Assembly: GCF_003515945.1 (NCBI RefSeq)
Contig: NZ_QWLM01000001.1
Location: 124,001-188,000, forward strand
Source of the DNA: Dermacoccus abyssi
Lineage (GTDB): Bacteria; Actinomycetota; Actinomycetes; Actinomycetales; Dermatophilaceae
Length of the DNA stretch: 64,000 nucleotides
Reading direction: 5' to 3'
Part shown: in pieces, positions 8,908 through 19,378 of the stretch
How positions within the stretch are numbered: the first letter of the stretch is position 1
Layout of the letters: each line of letters starts with the position of its first letter
The notes under the pieces: model-generated
Told to the model about the DNA's origin: nothing
Database searches by the model: none
What the model saw: the letters and a program-made list of their open reading frames with translations, nothing else
Position numbers and translations under genes: made by a program

Positions 8908-10626
8908 TCAGTTCTGGCAGGTGATGATGTCGTCGGGCTTGTACGTGGTGTGGATCTTCTCGGTCCGCACCGTCGTGGAACCCGACTTCAGCACCCGGTA
9001 GACGTCGACGTCGAAGCCCGCCGTACCGCCACCGACGGTGTCCTCACACCCGTCGACGTTCTTGACCGTGCGGTGCTTCGGCTCCTGGATGTTGTACTTG
9101 CCGCTCCTGCTCGTGGCCACGTCGTACTTCTTCGTGCCGTAGAAGTCCATGACGACCTTGTTCGACTCGACGTGGGCCTTGATGAGGATCGGCTTGCCCG
9201 TGTCGTTGGTCCACTTGTTGTCGATATCCGGGTTCCAGATCGTCGCCTCCCGACCCATCGGGTAACGCGGGATCCAGACGGCGTGCGCCGTGTGCTCATC
9301 GAGCTGGACACCGGCGAAGAACGCGGTGTTGTACATCGTCGTGGAGACCTGCGAGACACCGCCGCCCATGCCGTCGAGGTGCAGACCACCCTGCAGCGTG
9401 CCCGCTTCGACGTAGCCGGCTTCCTTCGTGAACTCGTACCCGAGGGCGCGCAGCAGGCTGAACTGCTCACCGGGCTGGACGACGATGCCGTTGAGGCGAT
9501 TGATCGCCGTCGTGATGTTGTGGATGCGCGCCTGCTGGCTCGGGCCCGTGGGGAACGTTGACTCGAAGTGGGCCATCGACGTCGTGGGCAGCGCCTCGAC
9601 CTTGACGTCCTTGGCCATGACCGCCGGCTTCTGCTCCTTCATGGCGAGCGTGGCCCTGTGATCGCCCACGAGGGCGTCACCGACGATCTTGGCGACCTTC
9701 GACTCGTCGATCTCCTTACCCGAGCGACCCTCGACGACGGACGGCTGACCGTCCTTCCAGACGACCTTGGCGTCGACTGCCGGAACGCGCATCTTGTCGC
9801 CGCGCGAGAGAACCGCCGTCAGCAGAGCCTTGGTGTCGACCTTGATCGCCGGCTTGCCGTCGGCCCCGGTCGTGGAGGAGATGACGTCGGAGACCTGAGC
9901 CGGCGTCAGGGTGACGCTCTGTCCGTTGGCACTGACCACCAGCGGGGCAGACATCGCCTTCTTGGCGTCGCCCTCCGCGAAAGCCTGCACGGCGTTGTCC
10001 GAGGCGTCGGAGTTCTTCTCGACGAGCTCGGTCGTGTAGTCCGTCTTCTTCGGCCAGCCGCTCGCGATGGCGTCGGCGACCTTCTTCTCGTCGACGCCGT
10101 GGCCCGGTCCCCCGTCGACGATGGACACCTTGCCACCGATGAACTTGACGCGTCCCTGCTTCGGAGCGCCGTCGATCTTCGACTCCGCGGCCTTCTTGAC
10201 CAAGGTGGTCAGAGCGGTTTTGTCAACGGTGTACACCGGCTCGATCTTCTCGCCTCCGCCGTTGATCTGATCGAGCAGTCGGCTCGGGGAGAGGCTGAAC
10301 TCGGTGACGCCGTCCAAGGTCTTCTCGGCGTCGGGCTTCCACGCGGATGCCGGCACCAAATCGAAGGACTGATCGCCGGCCGTGACGTCCGCCTTCGTCG
10401 AGGCGTTCGGGTGCTTGAGCGTGAGGACCTGGCGGGTGGCCTGTTCGGACGTCATGCCACCGATGCTCTTACCCGCGACGGTCGTGCCCTCGGGGATGGC
10501 GTCCTTGTAGTGGTAGCACGCGCCGACGTAGGCGGCCGCGGCGAGAGCGACGACACCGACGCCACTGCCGATGAGCAGGCCCTTCTTCCCTCGGCGCGCA
10601 GATGCGTTCCGTGCGTCGTCGCTCAC
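8908..10626 (-). CDS. VanW family protein with YoaR-like repeats
   Basis: A 572-residue surface protein. A short basic cytoplasmic N-terminus is followed by one membrane anchor (LLIGSGVGVVALAAAAYVGA). Next come two peptidoglycan-binding-4/YoaR-like domains (about 60-330), each with the pattern of a GTTVAGKSIGGMT-type opening. The VanW domain follows (about 380-500), containing VVQPGEQFSLLRALG, GGGVSQVSTTMYNTAF and AHAVWIPRYPMGREAT. The C-terminal tail has a likely disulphide (GCEDT and ITCQN). The GTG start at 10626 has AAGGGG seven bases upstream, better than the ATG at 10665. Role in the cell wall is inferred; the biochemical function of VanW is not established. Confidence 0.88.
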   Translation of the reverse strand: MSDDARNASARRGKKGLLIGSGVGVVALAAAAYVGACYHYKDAIPEGTTVAGKSIGGMTSEQATRQVLTLKHPNASTKADVTAGDQSFDLVPASAWKPDAEKTLDGVTEFSLSPSRLLDQINGGGEKIEPVYTVDKTALTTLVKKAAESKIDGAPKQGRVKFIGGKVSIVDGGPGHGVDEKKVADAIASGWPKKTDYTTELVEKNSDASDNAVQAFAEGDAKKAMSAPLVVSANGQSVTLTPAQVSDVISSTTGADGKPAIKVDTKALLTAVLSRGDKMRVPAVDAKVVWKDGQPSVVEGRSGKEIDESKVAKIVGDALVGDHRATLAMKEQKPAVMAKDVKVEALPTTSMAHFESTFPTGPSQQARIHNITTAINRLNGIVVQPGEQFSLLRALGYEFTKEAGYVEAGTLQGGLHLDGMGGGVSQVSTTMYNTAFFAGVQLDEHTAHAVWIPRYPMGREATIWNPDIDNKWTNDTGKPILIKAHVESNKVVMDFYGTKKYDVATSRSGKYNIQEPKHRTVKNVDGCEDTVGGGTAGFDVDVYRVLKSGSTTVRTEKIHTTYKPDDIITCQN

Positions 10627-10734
10627 TGAAACCCCTTGAATACCGTTCGTCGTGTGAACACCCATTGCAACACGAGTTCGAGGCTGCGGCGTGCACTCTG
10701 ACGCTCGACGCGCCGCCGTTCACCCGAACGAGTG

Positions 10735-11238
10735 TCATACGAGGCGACCGAAGGCCCCGCGGTAGTACGTGAGGGCATCGCCGGGGTCGTCGCCGATCGC
10801 CAGCGACAGCACCTCACCGACGACGAGCGTGTGGTCGCCGGCATCAAGCGTGCTGGTCGTGCGGCACTCGAACTCTGCCAGCGCACCGTCGAGGAGTGCG
10901 ACATCGGTGACCTCGCCACGGTGGTGCGGGACGCGGTCGAGCTGCCCGTGCAGGGGACGGCCACGCGTCGACAACCAACTCGCGGTCTTCTGAGCGTCCG
11001 CACCGAGCAGGGACACACCCCATTCGCCGCACTCCATGACGGCATCCCAGAAGCGCGCCTCGCGCTCGACGCTGATGAGCATGAGGACGGGCTCGAGCGA
11101 GACACTCGTCAGGGAGTTGACCGTCATGGCGTGATCAAGACCGCCGGCCTTCGTCGTGACGACGCTGACGCCCGTGGCAAATCGCCCGATGGCCTTGCGG
11201 TAGTGGTCCGGGTCGACCGGTTCGTGGTGGCTGCTCAT
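10735..11238 (-). CDS. Flavin reductase family protein
   Basis: A 167-residue FMN-binding split-barrel protein: YRKAIGRFATGVSVVTT at the N-terminus, the flavin-contact segment MTVNSLTSVSLEPVLMLISV, and ECGEWGVSLLG. Family members reduce FMN or FAD with NAD(P)H for a partner monooxygenase. No monooxygenase is adjacent. Its ATG overlaps the stop of mshB by four bases, so translation is coupled to that gene. A partner elsewhere in the genome is likely, or a redox role alongside mycothiol. Confidence 0.88.
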   Translation of the reverse strand: MSSHHEPVDPDHYRKAIGRFATGVSVVTTKAGGLDHAMTVNSLTSVSLEPVLMLISVEREARFWDAVMECGEWGVSLLGADAQKTASWLSTRGRPLHGQLDRVPHHRGEVTDVALLDGALAEFECRTTSTLDAGDHTLVVGEVLSLAIGDDPGDALTYYRGAFGRLV

Positions 11239-12182
11239 CGCGTCACCAGGGGTGCTCGGTGGCCGTCGGTTCCCGGCCCGGCGTGCTCGCCGGGAGCCGC
11301 GGCACCGACACGTGCACGCGCTTCGGCGTCATAGCGGGCGTACCCCTCACGTCCGGAAAGTCGCGCAGCGATGTCGTTGGACAGGGCGTACACCTCGTCG
11401 GCGACGGTGACCTGCGTGCGGTGGGCTCGAAGCGCCCGGATCTGCGCTGTGACGGCCTGCTCGTCGACGACGGCGTGCGTCACCTCGGCATCGTCCGCGA
11501 CGGACGGCGGGAACGGGTCGTCGGCCGAGGGCACGAGGAAGCCTGTCTCCTCGAGGAACTGCGGGGAGCACATCGCGTGCAGCCAGGCCCGGTCCTCGAC
11601 GGCCCACGAGCGCGGCGTCAGCGTGATGAACAACTGCGGCTGTGTTCGCGACGCCGCGACGGCGGCGACGGTGACGTCGTGGGTGCGGATGTGATCGGGA
11701 TGGCCGTAGCCGCCCTGCTCGTCGTAGGTGACGACGGCGTCCGGGGCGAGCGCATCGACGTAGGCCGCAACATCGGCCGCCACGGCGTCGATGTCACAGC
11801 TCGCGAAGGCGCGCGGGTGCGCGGCGGACGGCGTGCCGGCCATGCCGGAGTCGCGGAACGCAGGCGCCGACTCGCGCCCGCTGAGGCGACGGAACTCCTC
11901 GTCGCCGAAGACGACCGACGAGGTGACGGCCATGGCCTCCATCGCGGCGCGCAACTCGTCGCGGCGCACCTCGGCCAGCGGGTCGGCTGCATCAGGATCG
12001 CGCGCCTCGCCTGCGGGAAGTTCGAGGTGCTTGAGGTCGTCGGGGATGACCTCGCCCTCCTCCCCCAGCGTGCACGTGAGCACGTGCACCTCGTCGCCCG
12101 CGGCGACATGATGGGCCAACGCGACGCCCGTCCACAGCGATTCGTCGTCGGGATGTGCGTGAACGAAGAGCAGACGGGCCAT
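11235..12182 (-). CDS. mshB: N-acetyl-GlcN-inositol deacetylase MshB
   Basis: A 315-residue zinc deacetylase of the PIG-L/LmbE family. It removes acetate from GlcNAc-Ins in mycothiol biosynthesis. The zinc motif AHPDDES is at residues 9-15, and the third ligand region is GYGHPDHIRTH around residue 155. CTLGEEGEVIP matches MshB rather than the related amidase Mca. The start ATG at 12182 gives the expected MARLLFVHAHPDDES. The 3' end overlaps the flavin reductase start. Mycothiol synthesis confines the source to Actinobacteria. Confidence 0.9.
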   Translation of the reverse strand: MARLLFVHAHPDDESLWTGVALAHHVAAGDEVHVLTCTLGEEGEVIPDDLKHLELPAGEARDPDAADPLAEVRRDELRAAMEAMAVTSSVVFGDEEFRRLSGRESAPAFRDSGMAGTPSAAHPRAFASCDIDAVAADVAAYVDALAPDAVVTYDEQGGYGHPDHIRTHDVTVAAVAASRTQPQLFITLTPRSWAVEDRAWLHAMCSPQFLEETGFLVPSADDPFPPSVADDAEVTHAVVDEQAVTAQIRALRAHRTQVTVADEVYALSNDIAARLSGREGYARYDAEARARVGAAAPGEHAGPGTDGHRAPLVTR

Positions 12183-12244
12183 GAGGTCAACCTTCGTACG
12201 GGATCGATCGAAACGCAAAGCGTTCGTGAAGCGTCCCCGGCAAC

Positions 12245-12284
12245 GACGAAGGCGGCCACCCCCGAGAGGGTGACCGCCTTCGTC
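12245..12284 (-). terminator. Stem-loop after typA
   Basis: A 17-bp inverted repeat with one mismatch around a six-base loop (GACGAAGGCGG on one side, CCGCCTTCGTC on the other). It lies 11 bp beyond the typA stop codon. There is no U tract, as usual for actinobacterial terminators. Confidence 0.75.
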
Positions 12285-12295
12285 AGACGCGAGCG

Positions 12296-14209
12296 TCAGC
12301 TCTTGGCCGCGTTCTTCGCACGCGACGTGGCGCGGGCACGCTCGTTCGCGTTGAGCACGACCTTGCGGATGCGCACGGCGGTCGGCGTGACCTCGCAGCA
12401 CTCGTCCTCGCGGCAGAACTCGAGGCTCTGCTCGAGGGAGAGCTGCTTCGGCGGGATGACCTTCTCGAAGTTGTCGGCCGACGACGCACGCACGTTCGTC
12501 AGCTTCTTCTCCTTGGTGATGTTGACGTCCATGTCGTCCGCGCGGCTGTTCTCGCCGACGATCATGCCCTCGTACACCTCGGTGCCCGGGGAGACGAACA
12601 GGACGCCACGCTCCTGCAGGTTGACCATCGCGTACGACGTGACGGGGCCGCTGCGGTCGGCGACGAGCGATCCGGCGACGCGCGTCGTGATGACGCCGAA
12701 CCACGGCTCGTAACCCTCGTGGATGCTGTGCGCGATACCCGTACCGCGGGTCTCGGTGAGGAACTCTGTCCGGAAGCCGATGAGGCCACGCGCCGGCACG
12801 ACGAACTCCATGCGGATCCAGCCGGTGCCGTGGTTCGTCATCTGCTCCATGCGGCCCTTGCGGGCGGCGAGCAGCTGCGTGATGCCACCGAGGTGCTCCT
12901 CGGGGGTGTCGATCGTGAGGCGCTCGGTCGGCTCGTGCAGCTTGCCGTCGATCTCACGCGTGACGACCTGCGGCTTGCCGACGGTGAGCTCGAAGCCCTC
13001 TCGACGCATCTGCTCGACGAGGATGGCGAGCGCGAGCTCACCACGGCCCTGGACCTCCCAGGCGTCGGGACGCTCGGTGGGCAGAACGCGCAACGAGACG
13101 TTACCGATGAGCTCCTTGTCGAGGCGGTCCTTGACGAGGCGCGCCGTCACCTTGGTGCCGCGCTCCTTGCCGACGAGCGGCGAGGTGTTCGTACCGATCG
13201 TCATGGAGATGGCCGGCTCGTCGACCGTGATGAGCGGCAGCGGGATCGGGTTCTCGGCGTCGGCGAGCGTCTCACCGATCGTGATGTCGGAGATGCCGGC
13301 GACGGCGATGATGTCGCCGGGCCCAGCGGCCTTCTCGGACGGCTTGCGCTCGAGGCCCTCGGTCATGAGCAGTTCGGTGATGCGCACCTTCTGCTGCGTG
13401 CCGTCGGCCTTGCACCACGTGACCTGCTGGTTCTTGGCGATCTCGCCGTTGAACACGCGCAGCAGCGCGAGGCGGCCGAGGAAGTTGTCGGAGTCGAGGT
13501 TGGTGACGTGGGCCTGCAGCGGCGCCTCGTCGTCGTACGTCGGCGCCGGGATCGTGTCGAGGATCGTGCGGAACAGCGGCTCCACCGAGTCACCCTCGGG
13601 CAGCGTGCCGTCCTCGGGGCGCGTCATCGAGGCGATGCCGTTCTTACCCGAGGCGTACACGATCGGGAACTCGATCTGGTCCTCGTCGGCGTCGAGATCC
13701 ATGAAGAGTTCGTAGACCTCGTCGATGACCTCGCCGATGCGCGCGTCGGGGCGGTCGACCTTGTTGATGCACAGGATGACCGGCATCTTCGCGTCGAGTG
13801 CCTTGCGCAGCACGAAGCGCGTCTGGGGCAGCGGGCCCTCGGACGCGTCGACGAGCAGGACGACGCCGTCAACCATGGAAAGGCCGCGCTCGACCTCGCC
13901 ACCGAAGTCGGCGTGGCCGGGGGTGTCGATGATGTTGATGGTGACGAATTCGCCGTCGGCGAGACCGGCAACTTCTTTGGCCGCCGGGCCGTTGTAGTGG
14001 ATCGCGGTGTTCTTCGCGAGGATCGTGATGCCCTTTTCGCGCTCGAGGTCACCCGAGTCCATGACTCGCTCACCGGTCGACTCGACCGTGGCGCGCTCGG
14101 CGAAGACGCCGGCCTGCCAGAGCATCTTGTCGACCATCGTGGTCTTACCGTGGTCAACGTGGGCGACAATCGCGACGTTTCGGACGTCGTTACGGGACTT
14201 CAAAGCCAT
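12296..14209 (-). CDS. typA: Translational GTPase TypA/BipA
   Basis: A 637-residue ribosome-binding GTPase. G1 is AHVDHGKTT near residue 16, G3 [10 protein letters not shown] and G4 [12 protein letters not shown]-like domains II and III follow, and the BipA-specific C-terminal region has the characteristic [18 protein letters not shown]. Length is usual for the family. The start is uncertain between ATG 14209 (MALKSRND) and ATG 14218 three codons earlier; neither has a well-spaced ribosome site. TypA assists 50S assembly and stress adaptation. A strong stem-loop follows. Confidence 0.96.
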   Translation of the reverse strand: MALKSRNDVRNVAIVAHVDHGKTTMVDKMLWQAGVFAERATVESTGERVMDSGDLEREKGITILAKNTAIHYNGPAAKEVAGLADGEFVTINIIDTPGHADFGGEVERGLSMVDGVVLLVDASEGPLPQTRFVLRKALDAKMPVILCINKVDRPDARIGEVIDEVYELFMDLDADEDQIEFPIVYASGKNGIASMTRPEDGTLPEGDSVEPLFRTILDTIPAPTYDDEAPLQAHVTNLDSDNFLGRLALLRVFNGEIAKNQQVTWCKADGTQQKVRITELLMTEGLERKPSEKAAGPGDIIAVAGISDITIGETLADAENPIPLPLITVDEPAISMTIGTNTSPLVGKERGTKVTARLVKDRLDKELIGNVSLRVLPTERPDAWEVQGRGELALAILVEQMRREGFELTVGKPQVVTREIDGKLHEPTERLTIDTPEEHLGGITQLLAARKGRMEQMTNHGTGWIRMEFVVPARGLIGFRTEFLTETRGTGIAHSIHEGYEPWFGVITTRVAGSLVADRSGPVTSYAMVNLQERGVLFVSPGTEVYEGMIVGENSRADDMDVNITKEKKLTNVRASSADNFEKVIPPKQLSLEQSLEFCREDECCEVTPTAVRIRKVVLNANERARATSRAKNAAKS

Positions 14210-14460
14210 ACTTCCCATTGTCGCAGGGTTTTTCCGTGCTCGAGGACACGTCGTTCGGAGCATGACCAGGCACACATCGTCTGACACCTGCCGCGACGGC
14301 ACGCGACGCCCAGAAGTGCACGGGGCCGATGGAGGTGGCGGAGGCGCTGGCGTCGGCGGCGTGAGCTGCGGCCGCCGTGGTGACCATGTCGGCGCTCGGG
14401 CGAGTGACACAAGGCTTTCCTACCTTGGCGCGGGCAGGCTGGTTCTTCACACTGACGATC

Positions 14461-15183
14461 ATGACGAGTTCCGCACCTGCCGCGCATGCCGGAGAGCCGC
14501 ATGATGCAACTCACGCTTCGACGTTGAACTGGCTGCGTGCCGGGGTGCTCGGCGCCAACGACGGCATCGTGTCCGTCGCCGGTCTCGTCATGGGTGTGGC
14601 CGGCGCGACGACGCAGCGCACGCCCATTCTCGTCGCCGGCATCGCGGGCATCGTCTCGGGCGCGCTGTCGATGGCAGCAGGCGAATACGTCTCCGTCTCC
14701 ACGCAACGCGACAGCGAGAGGGCCCTCATCGCCAAGGAGCGCTGGGAACTGGCACACCTTCCCGACGAGGAACTCGCCGAGCTGGCTGACATCTACGTCG
14801 ACAAGGGGCTCGAGCCGGAGCTCGCCCGTCAGGTCGCGGAGCAACTCACGGCGAAGGACGCTCTGAGGGCCCACGCCGAGGCCGAACTCGGCCTCGATCC
14901 GGAGGCCCTGACGAACCCGTGGAGCGCCGCGGGCGCATCCTTCCTCGCCTTCGCGCTCGGTGCTCTCGTGCCGCTGCTCGCCATCCTGGTGCCCCCGACG
15001 AACCTGCGGGTTCCGGTGACCGTCGTCGCTGTCGTCCTGGCGCTCGCCGTCACGGGTTTCGTCAGTGCCCGTCTCGGCGGCGCGGCACCCAAGCGCGCCG
15101 TCGTACGCAACGTCGGTGGCGGCCTGCTCGCCATGGCCATCACCTTCGGCGTGGGCGCGCTCGTCGGCACCGGCGTCGGCTGA
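14461..15183 (+). CDS. VIT1/CCC1 family iron/manganese transporter
   Basis: A 240-residue integral membrane protein. The first helix carries LRAGVLGANDGIVSVAGLVMG and the second GIAGIVSGALSMAAGEYVSV, both signatures of the VIT1/CCC1 family. A charged cytoplasmic metal-binding segment follows (residues about 75-135: SERALIAKERWELAHLPDEE, ELAELADIYVDKGLEPELA). Three more membrane helices complete the protein. The family exports Fe2+ or Mn2+ from the cytoplasm. It is divergent from typA across a 240-bp gap in which I see no clear promoter. Confidence 0.92.
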   Translation: MTSSAPAAHAGEPHDATHASTLNWLRAGVLGANDGIVSVAGLVMGVAGATTQRTPILVAGIAGIVSGALSMAAGEYVSVSTQRDSERALIAKERWELAHLPDEELAELADIYVDKGLEPELARQVAEQLTAKDALRAHAEAELGLDPEALTNPWSAAGASFLAFALGALVPLLAILVPPTNLRVPVTVVAVVLALAVTGFVSARLGGAAPKRAVVRNVGGGLLAMAITFGVGALVGTGVG

Positions 15184-15233
15184 GCCCGACACTGCCCGTC
15201 GTGTCACGTTTGCGACACGGCACCTGCGACCGG

Positions 15234-15644
15234 TCAGCCCTCGCGCGGGTCGACGAGGCCGGAGCCCTGCGGCGCGTGCGCCGGGTCGCTGCCTTTCTCG
15301 ACGATGCGGTTGTCGCCGTCGACGAACACCACGCGGGGTTCGTGGGCGGCGAGCTCGTCCGGGCCGAACTGGCCGTACGCGATGAGGATCACCGTGTCAC
15401 CGACGCCCACGAGGTGCGCCGCCGCGCCGTTGATACCGATGCGGCCCTCACCGCGCGGCCCCTCGATGACGTAGGTGGTGAGGCGGTTGCCGTTGTCGAC
15501 GTCGACGATGTCGATCTGTTCACCTTCGAGAAGATCCGCGGCCTCCATGAGGTCGGCGGAGATCGTGCACGAGCCGACGTAGTGCAGATCGGCATGCGTG
15601 ACCGTGGCGCGATGGATCTTGGCGCGCATCATCGTGCGGAGCAT
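15234..15644 (-). CDS. panD: Aspartate 1-decarboxylase PanD
   Basis: A 136-residue pyruvoyl-dependent enzyme that makes beta-alanine for pantothenate and CoA. The self-cleavage site is in YVGSCTIS, between Gly and Ser about 25 residues in; the new serine becomes the pyruvoyl group. [12 protein letters not shown], the active-site NGAAAHL and [10 protein letters not shown] are also present. The ATG at 15644 has AGGAAGG nine bases upstream. The last 20 or so residues after VVFVD are an extension common in Actinobacteria. No other pan gene is nearby. Confidence 0.95.
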   Translation of the reverse strand: MLRTMMRAKIHRATVTHADLHYVGSCTISADLMEAADLLEGEQIDIVDVDNGNRLTTYVIEGPRGEGRIGINGAAAHLVGVGDTVILIAYGQFGPDELAAHEPRVVFVDGDNRIVEKGSDPAHAPQGSGLVDPREG

Positions 15645-15903
15645 GGCAAGCAACCTTCCTGGTGACCTGAGGATCGAGCGTGCGAGCAGTGGGTAACGCG
15701 CACGGCCCCCGGTTTGTGCCCGTGAGCTCGACCGCGCCTGTCGCACCATCGCGCGAACGCTGAACCCGAGGCATCGATCACGTCGACCCCCTAGACTACC
15801 GGTGCGAGACGCGCGACGTAGTCGTCTCTCGGGCACTGCCGTGCGGGCGACGCGCCGGTGGGTGCAGCAGCCGCCGTCGCTTCGCTCCCCAGGCAGGTTC
15901 ATC

Positions 15904-17547
15904 GTGACTGAGGCCGACTACACGAGCCGTTCTGCGCGCCGTCGCGAGTCCGCGCGCTCCAACTCAGGCAAGACCGTCGCTGCGGTGGTCGTTGCCCTGC
16001 TCGCCATCGGCGGTGGAGCGTGGGCCTGCAACAAGGCGGGTGACGACAACGGCGGTAACGGTGAGAACGCCGCCGCCAGTGGCGACAAGTGCGCCGGAGC
16101 CCAGATCACGATCACCGCGAACCCGACGCTGTCCGGCCCCCTCTCGAAGGCCCTTGAGGGGTACAAGGGCGGCCAGGACGAGCAGGGCTGCGAACGCACA
16201 TACGCCGTGCAGGCCGCCACGGATTCGGAGACCCTGCAGCAGATCAAGAGCGGCTCCCCCAGTGCCCAGATCTGGGTGAGCGACAACCCCGGCTCGTTCG
16301 ACGAAGCCTCCGAGGCCGCCGGGACGAAGATCACGCCGGGCACCGCCTTCGCCTCATCGCCTGTCATCATCAGCGGGCCGAGCGCGCAGTTGAAGAAGCT
16401 GGGCACGGACGAGGCGGCATGGACGAAGGTCCTGTCAGCCAACCCACCGCTGACCGTCGCCAACATCACGCGTGATCGTGCGAGCGCCCTCGCCGTGACC
16501 GCTGCGTCCCAGGCGCTGGGTACCGACAAATCCAAGGCCCGCGAGGTCTTCGGCCGGCTCGCGCTGACGGCCCGCGACAGCATTCCCTCGGACGCTCCGC
16601 ACGTGACATCCGAGGCCGCCCTGGCAGCTCGCAACGCGAAGAGTTCGACCAAGCTCTCCGAGATCGGACTCGAGGGCGGCTCACCGCTCGTCAAGGTCAC
16701 CGCGGCCAAGCTCATCGCCGACGACCCGCAGACGGACGCGGCCTACAGGGACCTCATGTCGCGCTTCACCTCCGCCGAGGGCCAGAAGGCCTTCGCTGCG
16801 GCCGGGTACCGCACCGCAGACGGGTCGAACCCGCCCTCGAATGCGCCCGCAGGCGCCGACGCGGTGCGGGCTACCTCCGGTGCGAGCGACGAGAGCGTCA
16901 GCCAGGTCGTCGCCAGCTGGGCCGAGGCCACCAAGCCGCTGCGTCTGACCACAGTCGTCGACGTGTCCGGTTCGATGCGCGAGAAGACCCGCGGCGTCAG
17001 CCGTATCGAGGCTGTCTCCAAGGCGACGAAGCACGGACTCTCCCTGGTGCCCGCATCGACGTCCATCGCCGTGTGGGAGTTCTCGACGGAGCTCGACGGC
17101 AAGAAGGACTACGAGGAGCGCATTCCGATGTCGCCGATCTCCGACCCTGCCAAGCTCAAGCGCATCCAGGCCTCGATCGACACCCTTCCGCAGCGGGTCA
17201 AGGGCGACACCGCTCTCTACGACACCATCTGGGCCACCTACCAGGCCGCCCAGAAGGACTACAAGGACGGCCAGATCAGCACGGTCCTGCTCGTCACGGA
17301 CGGCCGCAACGACGACCCGAAGGGCGGCCTGTCGCTCAGCGAGCTCAAGAAGAAGCTGCGGGACGCCGTCGACCCGAAGCGCCCCGTCGACATCTCGACG
17401 CTCGCGATCGGCGAGGACGTCAACACGAAGGAACTGAGCGACATCGCGAAGATCACCGGCAGCGGTGGCACGGTCTACACGGCCAAGACGCCGCAGGACG
17501 TGTCGGCCGTGCTCGCCGCGTCGTTGCAGAACCGCTCGAGCAACTGA
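15904..17547 (+). CDS. Extracellular substrate-binding and VWA domain protein
   Basis: A 547-residue exported protein. The N-terminus has one hydrophobic segment ([19 protein letters not shown]), either a membrane anchor or an imperfect lipobox ending at the cysteine. Residues about 55-320 resemble a periplasmic solute-binding fold ([20 protein letters not shown] and following). The C-terminal 200 residues are a von Willebrand A domain with a complete MIDAS start DVSGSMR, then GDTALYDTI and [10 protein letters not shown]. The start is the GTG at 15904 with an AGG-rich site before it. A role in metal-dependent adhesion or envelope sensing is inferred only. Confidence 0.88.
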   Translation: MTEADYTSRSARRRESARSNSGKTVAAVVVALLAIGGGAWACNKAGDDNGGNGENAAASGDKCAGAQITITANPTLSGPLSKALEGYKGGQDEQGCERTYAVQAATDSETLQQIKSGSPSAQIWVSDNPGSFDEASEAAGTKITPGTAFASSPVIISGPSAQLKKLGTDEAAWTKVLSANPPLTVANITRDRASALAVTAASQALGTDKSKAREVFGRLALTARDSIPSDAPHVTSEAALAARNAKSSTKLSEIGLEGGSPLVKVTAAKLIADDPQTDAAYRDLMSRFTSAEGQKAFAAAGYRTADGSNPPSNAPAGADAVRATSGASDESVSQVVASWAEATKPLRLTTVVDVSGSMREKTRGVSRIEAVSKATKHGLSLVPASTSIAVWEFSTELDGKKDYEERIPMSPISDPAKLKRIQASIDTLPQRVKGDTALYDTIWATYQAAQKDYKDGQISTVLLVTDGRNDDPKGGLSLSELKKKLRDAVDPKRPVDISTLAIGEDVNTKELSDIAKITGSGGTVYTAKTPQDVSAVLAASLQNRSSN

Positions 17548-17569
17548 TCGTTCCCGCTGATCGTTCGCC

Positions 17570-17606
17570 GAAGGGCACGCGCCGCAGCTCGCGGAGCGTG
17601 CCCTTC
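17570..17606. terminator. Stem-loop between VWA gene and HAD gene
   Basis: A perfect 11-bp inverted repeat, GAAGGGCACGC with GCGTGCCCTTC, around a 15-base loop. It lies 23 bp after the VWA stop and likely ends that transcript. Confidence 0.7.
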
Positions 17607-17638
17607 AGCGTCCCGCGTCGACATGATGGGATGAGCCC

Positions 17639-18307
17639 ATGCCCACGCTCGACGACCTCACCGCTCTGACCGGGCGCACCTACGCCGCCGTCCTCTTCGA
17701 CAACGACGGGACGCTCGTCGATTCCACCCCGGCGGTCGAACGCTCGTGGCTCGCGTGGGCTCGTGAGTACGACGTCGACCCCGCGCTGCTCGGTCAACAT
17801 CACGGCGTGCCGGCTGCCGGGATCATCGCGAGCATCGCCCCGCACCTCGACGCACGGGCCGCGCTGGCGCGCATCACGGAACTCGAGGTCGCCGACACGG
17901 ACGACGTCCGTGCGATCGCGGGCGCCATCGAGGCCGTGGAGGCCATCGGCCCGAAGCGCTGCGCCGTCGTGACGTCGGCGACGCGCGAGCTGGGCCTCGC
18001 CCGACTCGCCGCAGCGGGCATTCCGTTGCCCGACGCCGTCGTCACGTTCGACGACGTGGAGCGCGGCAAGCCGCACCCCGATCCGTTCCTCCTCGCCGCC
18101 GAACGCCTCGGCGTGGACCCAACCCACTGCCTCGTCGTCGAGGACGCGCCGAGCGGTCTCGCTGCCGCCAAGGCCGCCGGATGCGCCACGCTCGCGCTCA
18201 CGTCGACGACGCCCGCCGAAGCACTCGACGCCGACGCCGTCGTCGCATCCCTGGCGTCCGTACAGTTCGTTCCGGGCTCCGAGGGCGTCGCGCTCGAATC
18301 CCGTTGA
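17639..18307 (+). CDS. HAD-IA family phosphatase
   Basis: A 222-residue phosphatase of the sugar-phosphate subgroup. Motif I is [11 protein letters not shown] (nucleophile Asp about residue 19). Motif II is the VVTSATRE region, and motif III/IV is [15 protein letters not shown] with [16 protein letters not shown]. The alpha-helical cap lies between motifs I and II. Relatives dephosphorylate hexitol or deoxyhexose phosphates, but substrate cannot be read from this sequence. It is followed 48 bp later by ldh on the same strand. Confidence 0.88.
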   Translation: MPTLDDLTALTGRTYAAVLFDNDGTLVDSTPAVERSWLAWAREYDVDPALLGQHHGVPAAGIIASIAPHLDARAALARITELEVADTDDVRAIAGAIEAVEAIGPKRCAVVTSATRELGLARLAAAGIPLPDAVVTFDDVERGKPHPDPFLLAAERLGVDPTHCLVVEDAPSGLAAAKAAGCATLALTSTTPAEALDADAVVASLASVQFVPGSEGVALESR

Positions 18308-18355
18308 CGCCCGGTCGATCACCTGGCGTTCACCCGGCCCACCTACGGTGGATTC

Positions 18356-19300
18356 ATGAGTGATCGAGTCGTTCTCATCGGTGCCGGAGACGTCGGTGTC
18401 GCCTACGCCTACGCCCTCGTCAACCAGGGCCTCGTGCACGAGTTGTCGATCATCGACATCAACGAGCAGAAGGTCTTCGGCGAGGTCATGGACCTCAATC
18501 ACGGTGTCGTCTGGGCACCGACACCGACCCGCGTCACCGTGGGCGAATACGCCGACTGCGCGGACGCCGACGTCGTCGTCATCACGGCGGGCGCCGCACA
18601 GAAGCCCGGCGAGACCCGCCTCGACCTGGTGGGCCGCAACGTCGAAATCTTCCGTTCCATCGTCGCTTCGGTCATGGAGACAGGCTTCGACGGCATCTTC
18701 CTCATCGCCACGAACCCCGTCGACGTCATGACGTACGCGACGTGGAAGTTCTCCGGCCTGCCGTCGGAGTGCGTCATCGGTTCCGGCACCGCGCTCGACA
18801 CCGCGCGCCTGCGCTTCATGCTCGGTGAGCTGTACGACGTGGCGCCGACGTCGGTGCACGCCGCGATCATCGGGGAGCACGGCGACACCGAGGTGCCCGC
18901 GCTGTCGTCGGCGAACGTGGCCGGTGCTCCCCTCGCGCGGGACCTCGACGCCGTGCCCGGCCGACGCGACGAGATCGAGCGCATCTTCGACGAAACACGC
19001 ACCGCCGCCTACCAGATCATCGACGCCAAGGGCTCGACGTCGTACGGCATCGGCATGGCCCTTGCGCGGATCACCCGGGCGCTCCTTCGCGATGAGTACG
19101 CAGCCATCCCGATCTCGACGTACCTGCAAGGGCCCTACGGCGTCACCGATCTCTACCTCGGTGTGCCTGCGGTACTGGGGCGCAAGGGTGTGCGCAGCGT
19201 CGTCGAACTCAGCCTGACCGACGCCGAAGCAGCCGGCCTCGCCCACTCGGCCGAGGTGCTCGGGCGCATTGTCGACGACGCGAACCTGCGCGCGACCTGA
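18356..19300 (+). CDS. ldh: L-lactate dehydrogenase
   Basis: A 314-residue NAD-dependent enzyme converting pyruvate and lactate. The Rossmann motif is [17 protein letters not shown]. The catalytic loop holds [11 protein letters not shown], where the Gln-Lys before PGETR is the lactate rather than malate pattern. The active-site histidine is in IGEHGDTE, and [12 protein letters not shown] is diagnostic. Length is normal. The gene ends in front of a strong bidirectional terminator shared with fumC. Confidence 0.95.
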   Translation: MSDRVVLIGAGDVGVAYAYALVNQGLVHELSIIDINEQKVFGEVMDLNHGVVWAPTPTRVTVGEYADCADADVVVITAGAAQKPGETRLDLVGRNVEIFRSIVASVMETGFDGIFLIATNPVDVMTYATWKFSGLPSECVIGSGTALDTARLRFMLGELYDVAPTSVHAAIIGEHGDTEVPALSSANVAGAPLARDLDAVPGRRDEIERIFDETRTAAYQIIDAKGSTSYGIGMALARITRALLRDEYAAIPISTYLQGPYGVTDLYLGVPAVLGRKGVRSVVELSLTDAEAAGLAHSAEVLGRIVDDANLRAT

Positions 19301-19329
19301 CGAACGTCGCGGCGGCCGAGCAGCCACGA

Positions 19330-19368
19330 CGAAGCCCCGGAGACAGCCTTGGCGTCTCCGGGGCTTCG
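19330..19368. terminator. Bidirectional terminator between ldh and fumC
   Basis: A perfect 15-bp stem (CGAAGCCCCGGAGAC paired with its complement) around a nine-base loop, placed between two convergent genes 30 bp after ldh and 11 bp after fumC. It can serve both transcripts. Confidence 0.88.
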
Positions 19369-19378
19369 CGTGTGCGGG

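Noticed and set aside
5820-8924. A 1034-codon open frame on the plus strand
   Set aside because: It is the antisense shadow of the FAD/Fe-S oxidoreductase, low in complexity (His, Arg, Gly, Val rich), with no family motif; GC-rich third positions keep the opposite frame open.
12719-14284. A 521-codon open frame opposite typA
   Set aside because: Acidic, Asp/Glu/Val-rich translation typical of an antisense frame; typA is unmistakable on the other strand.
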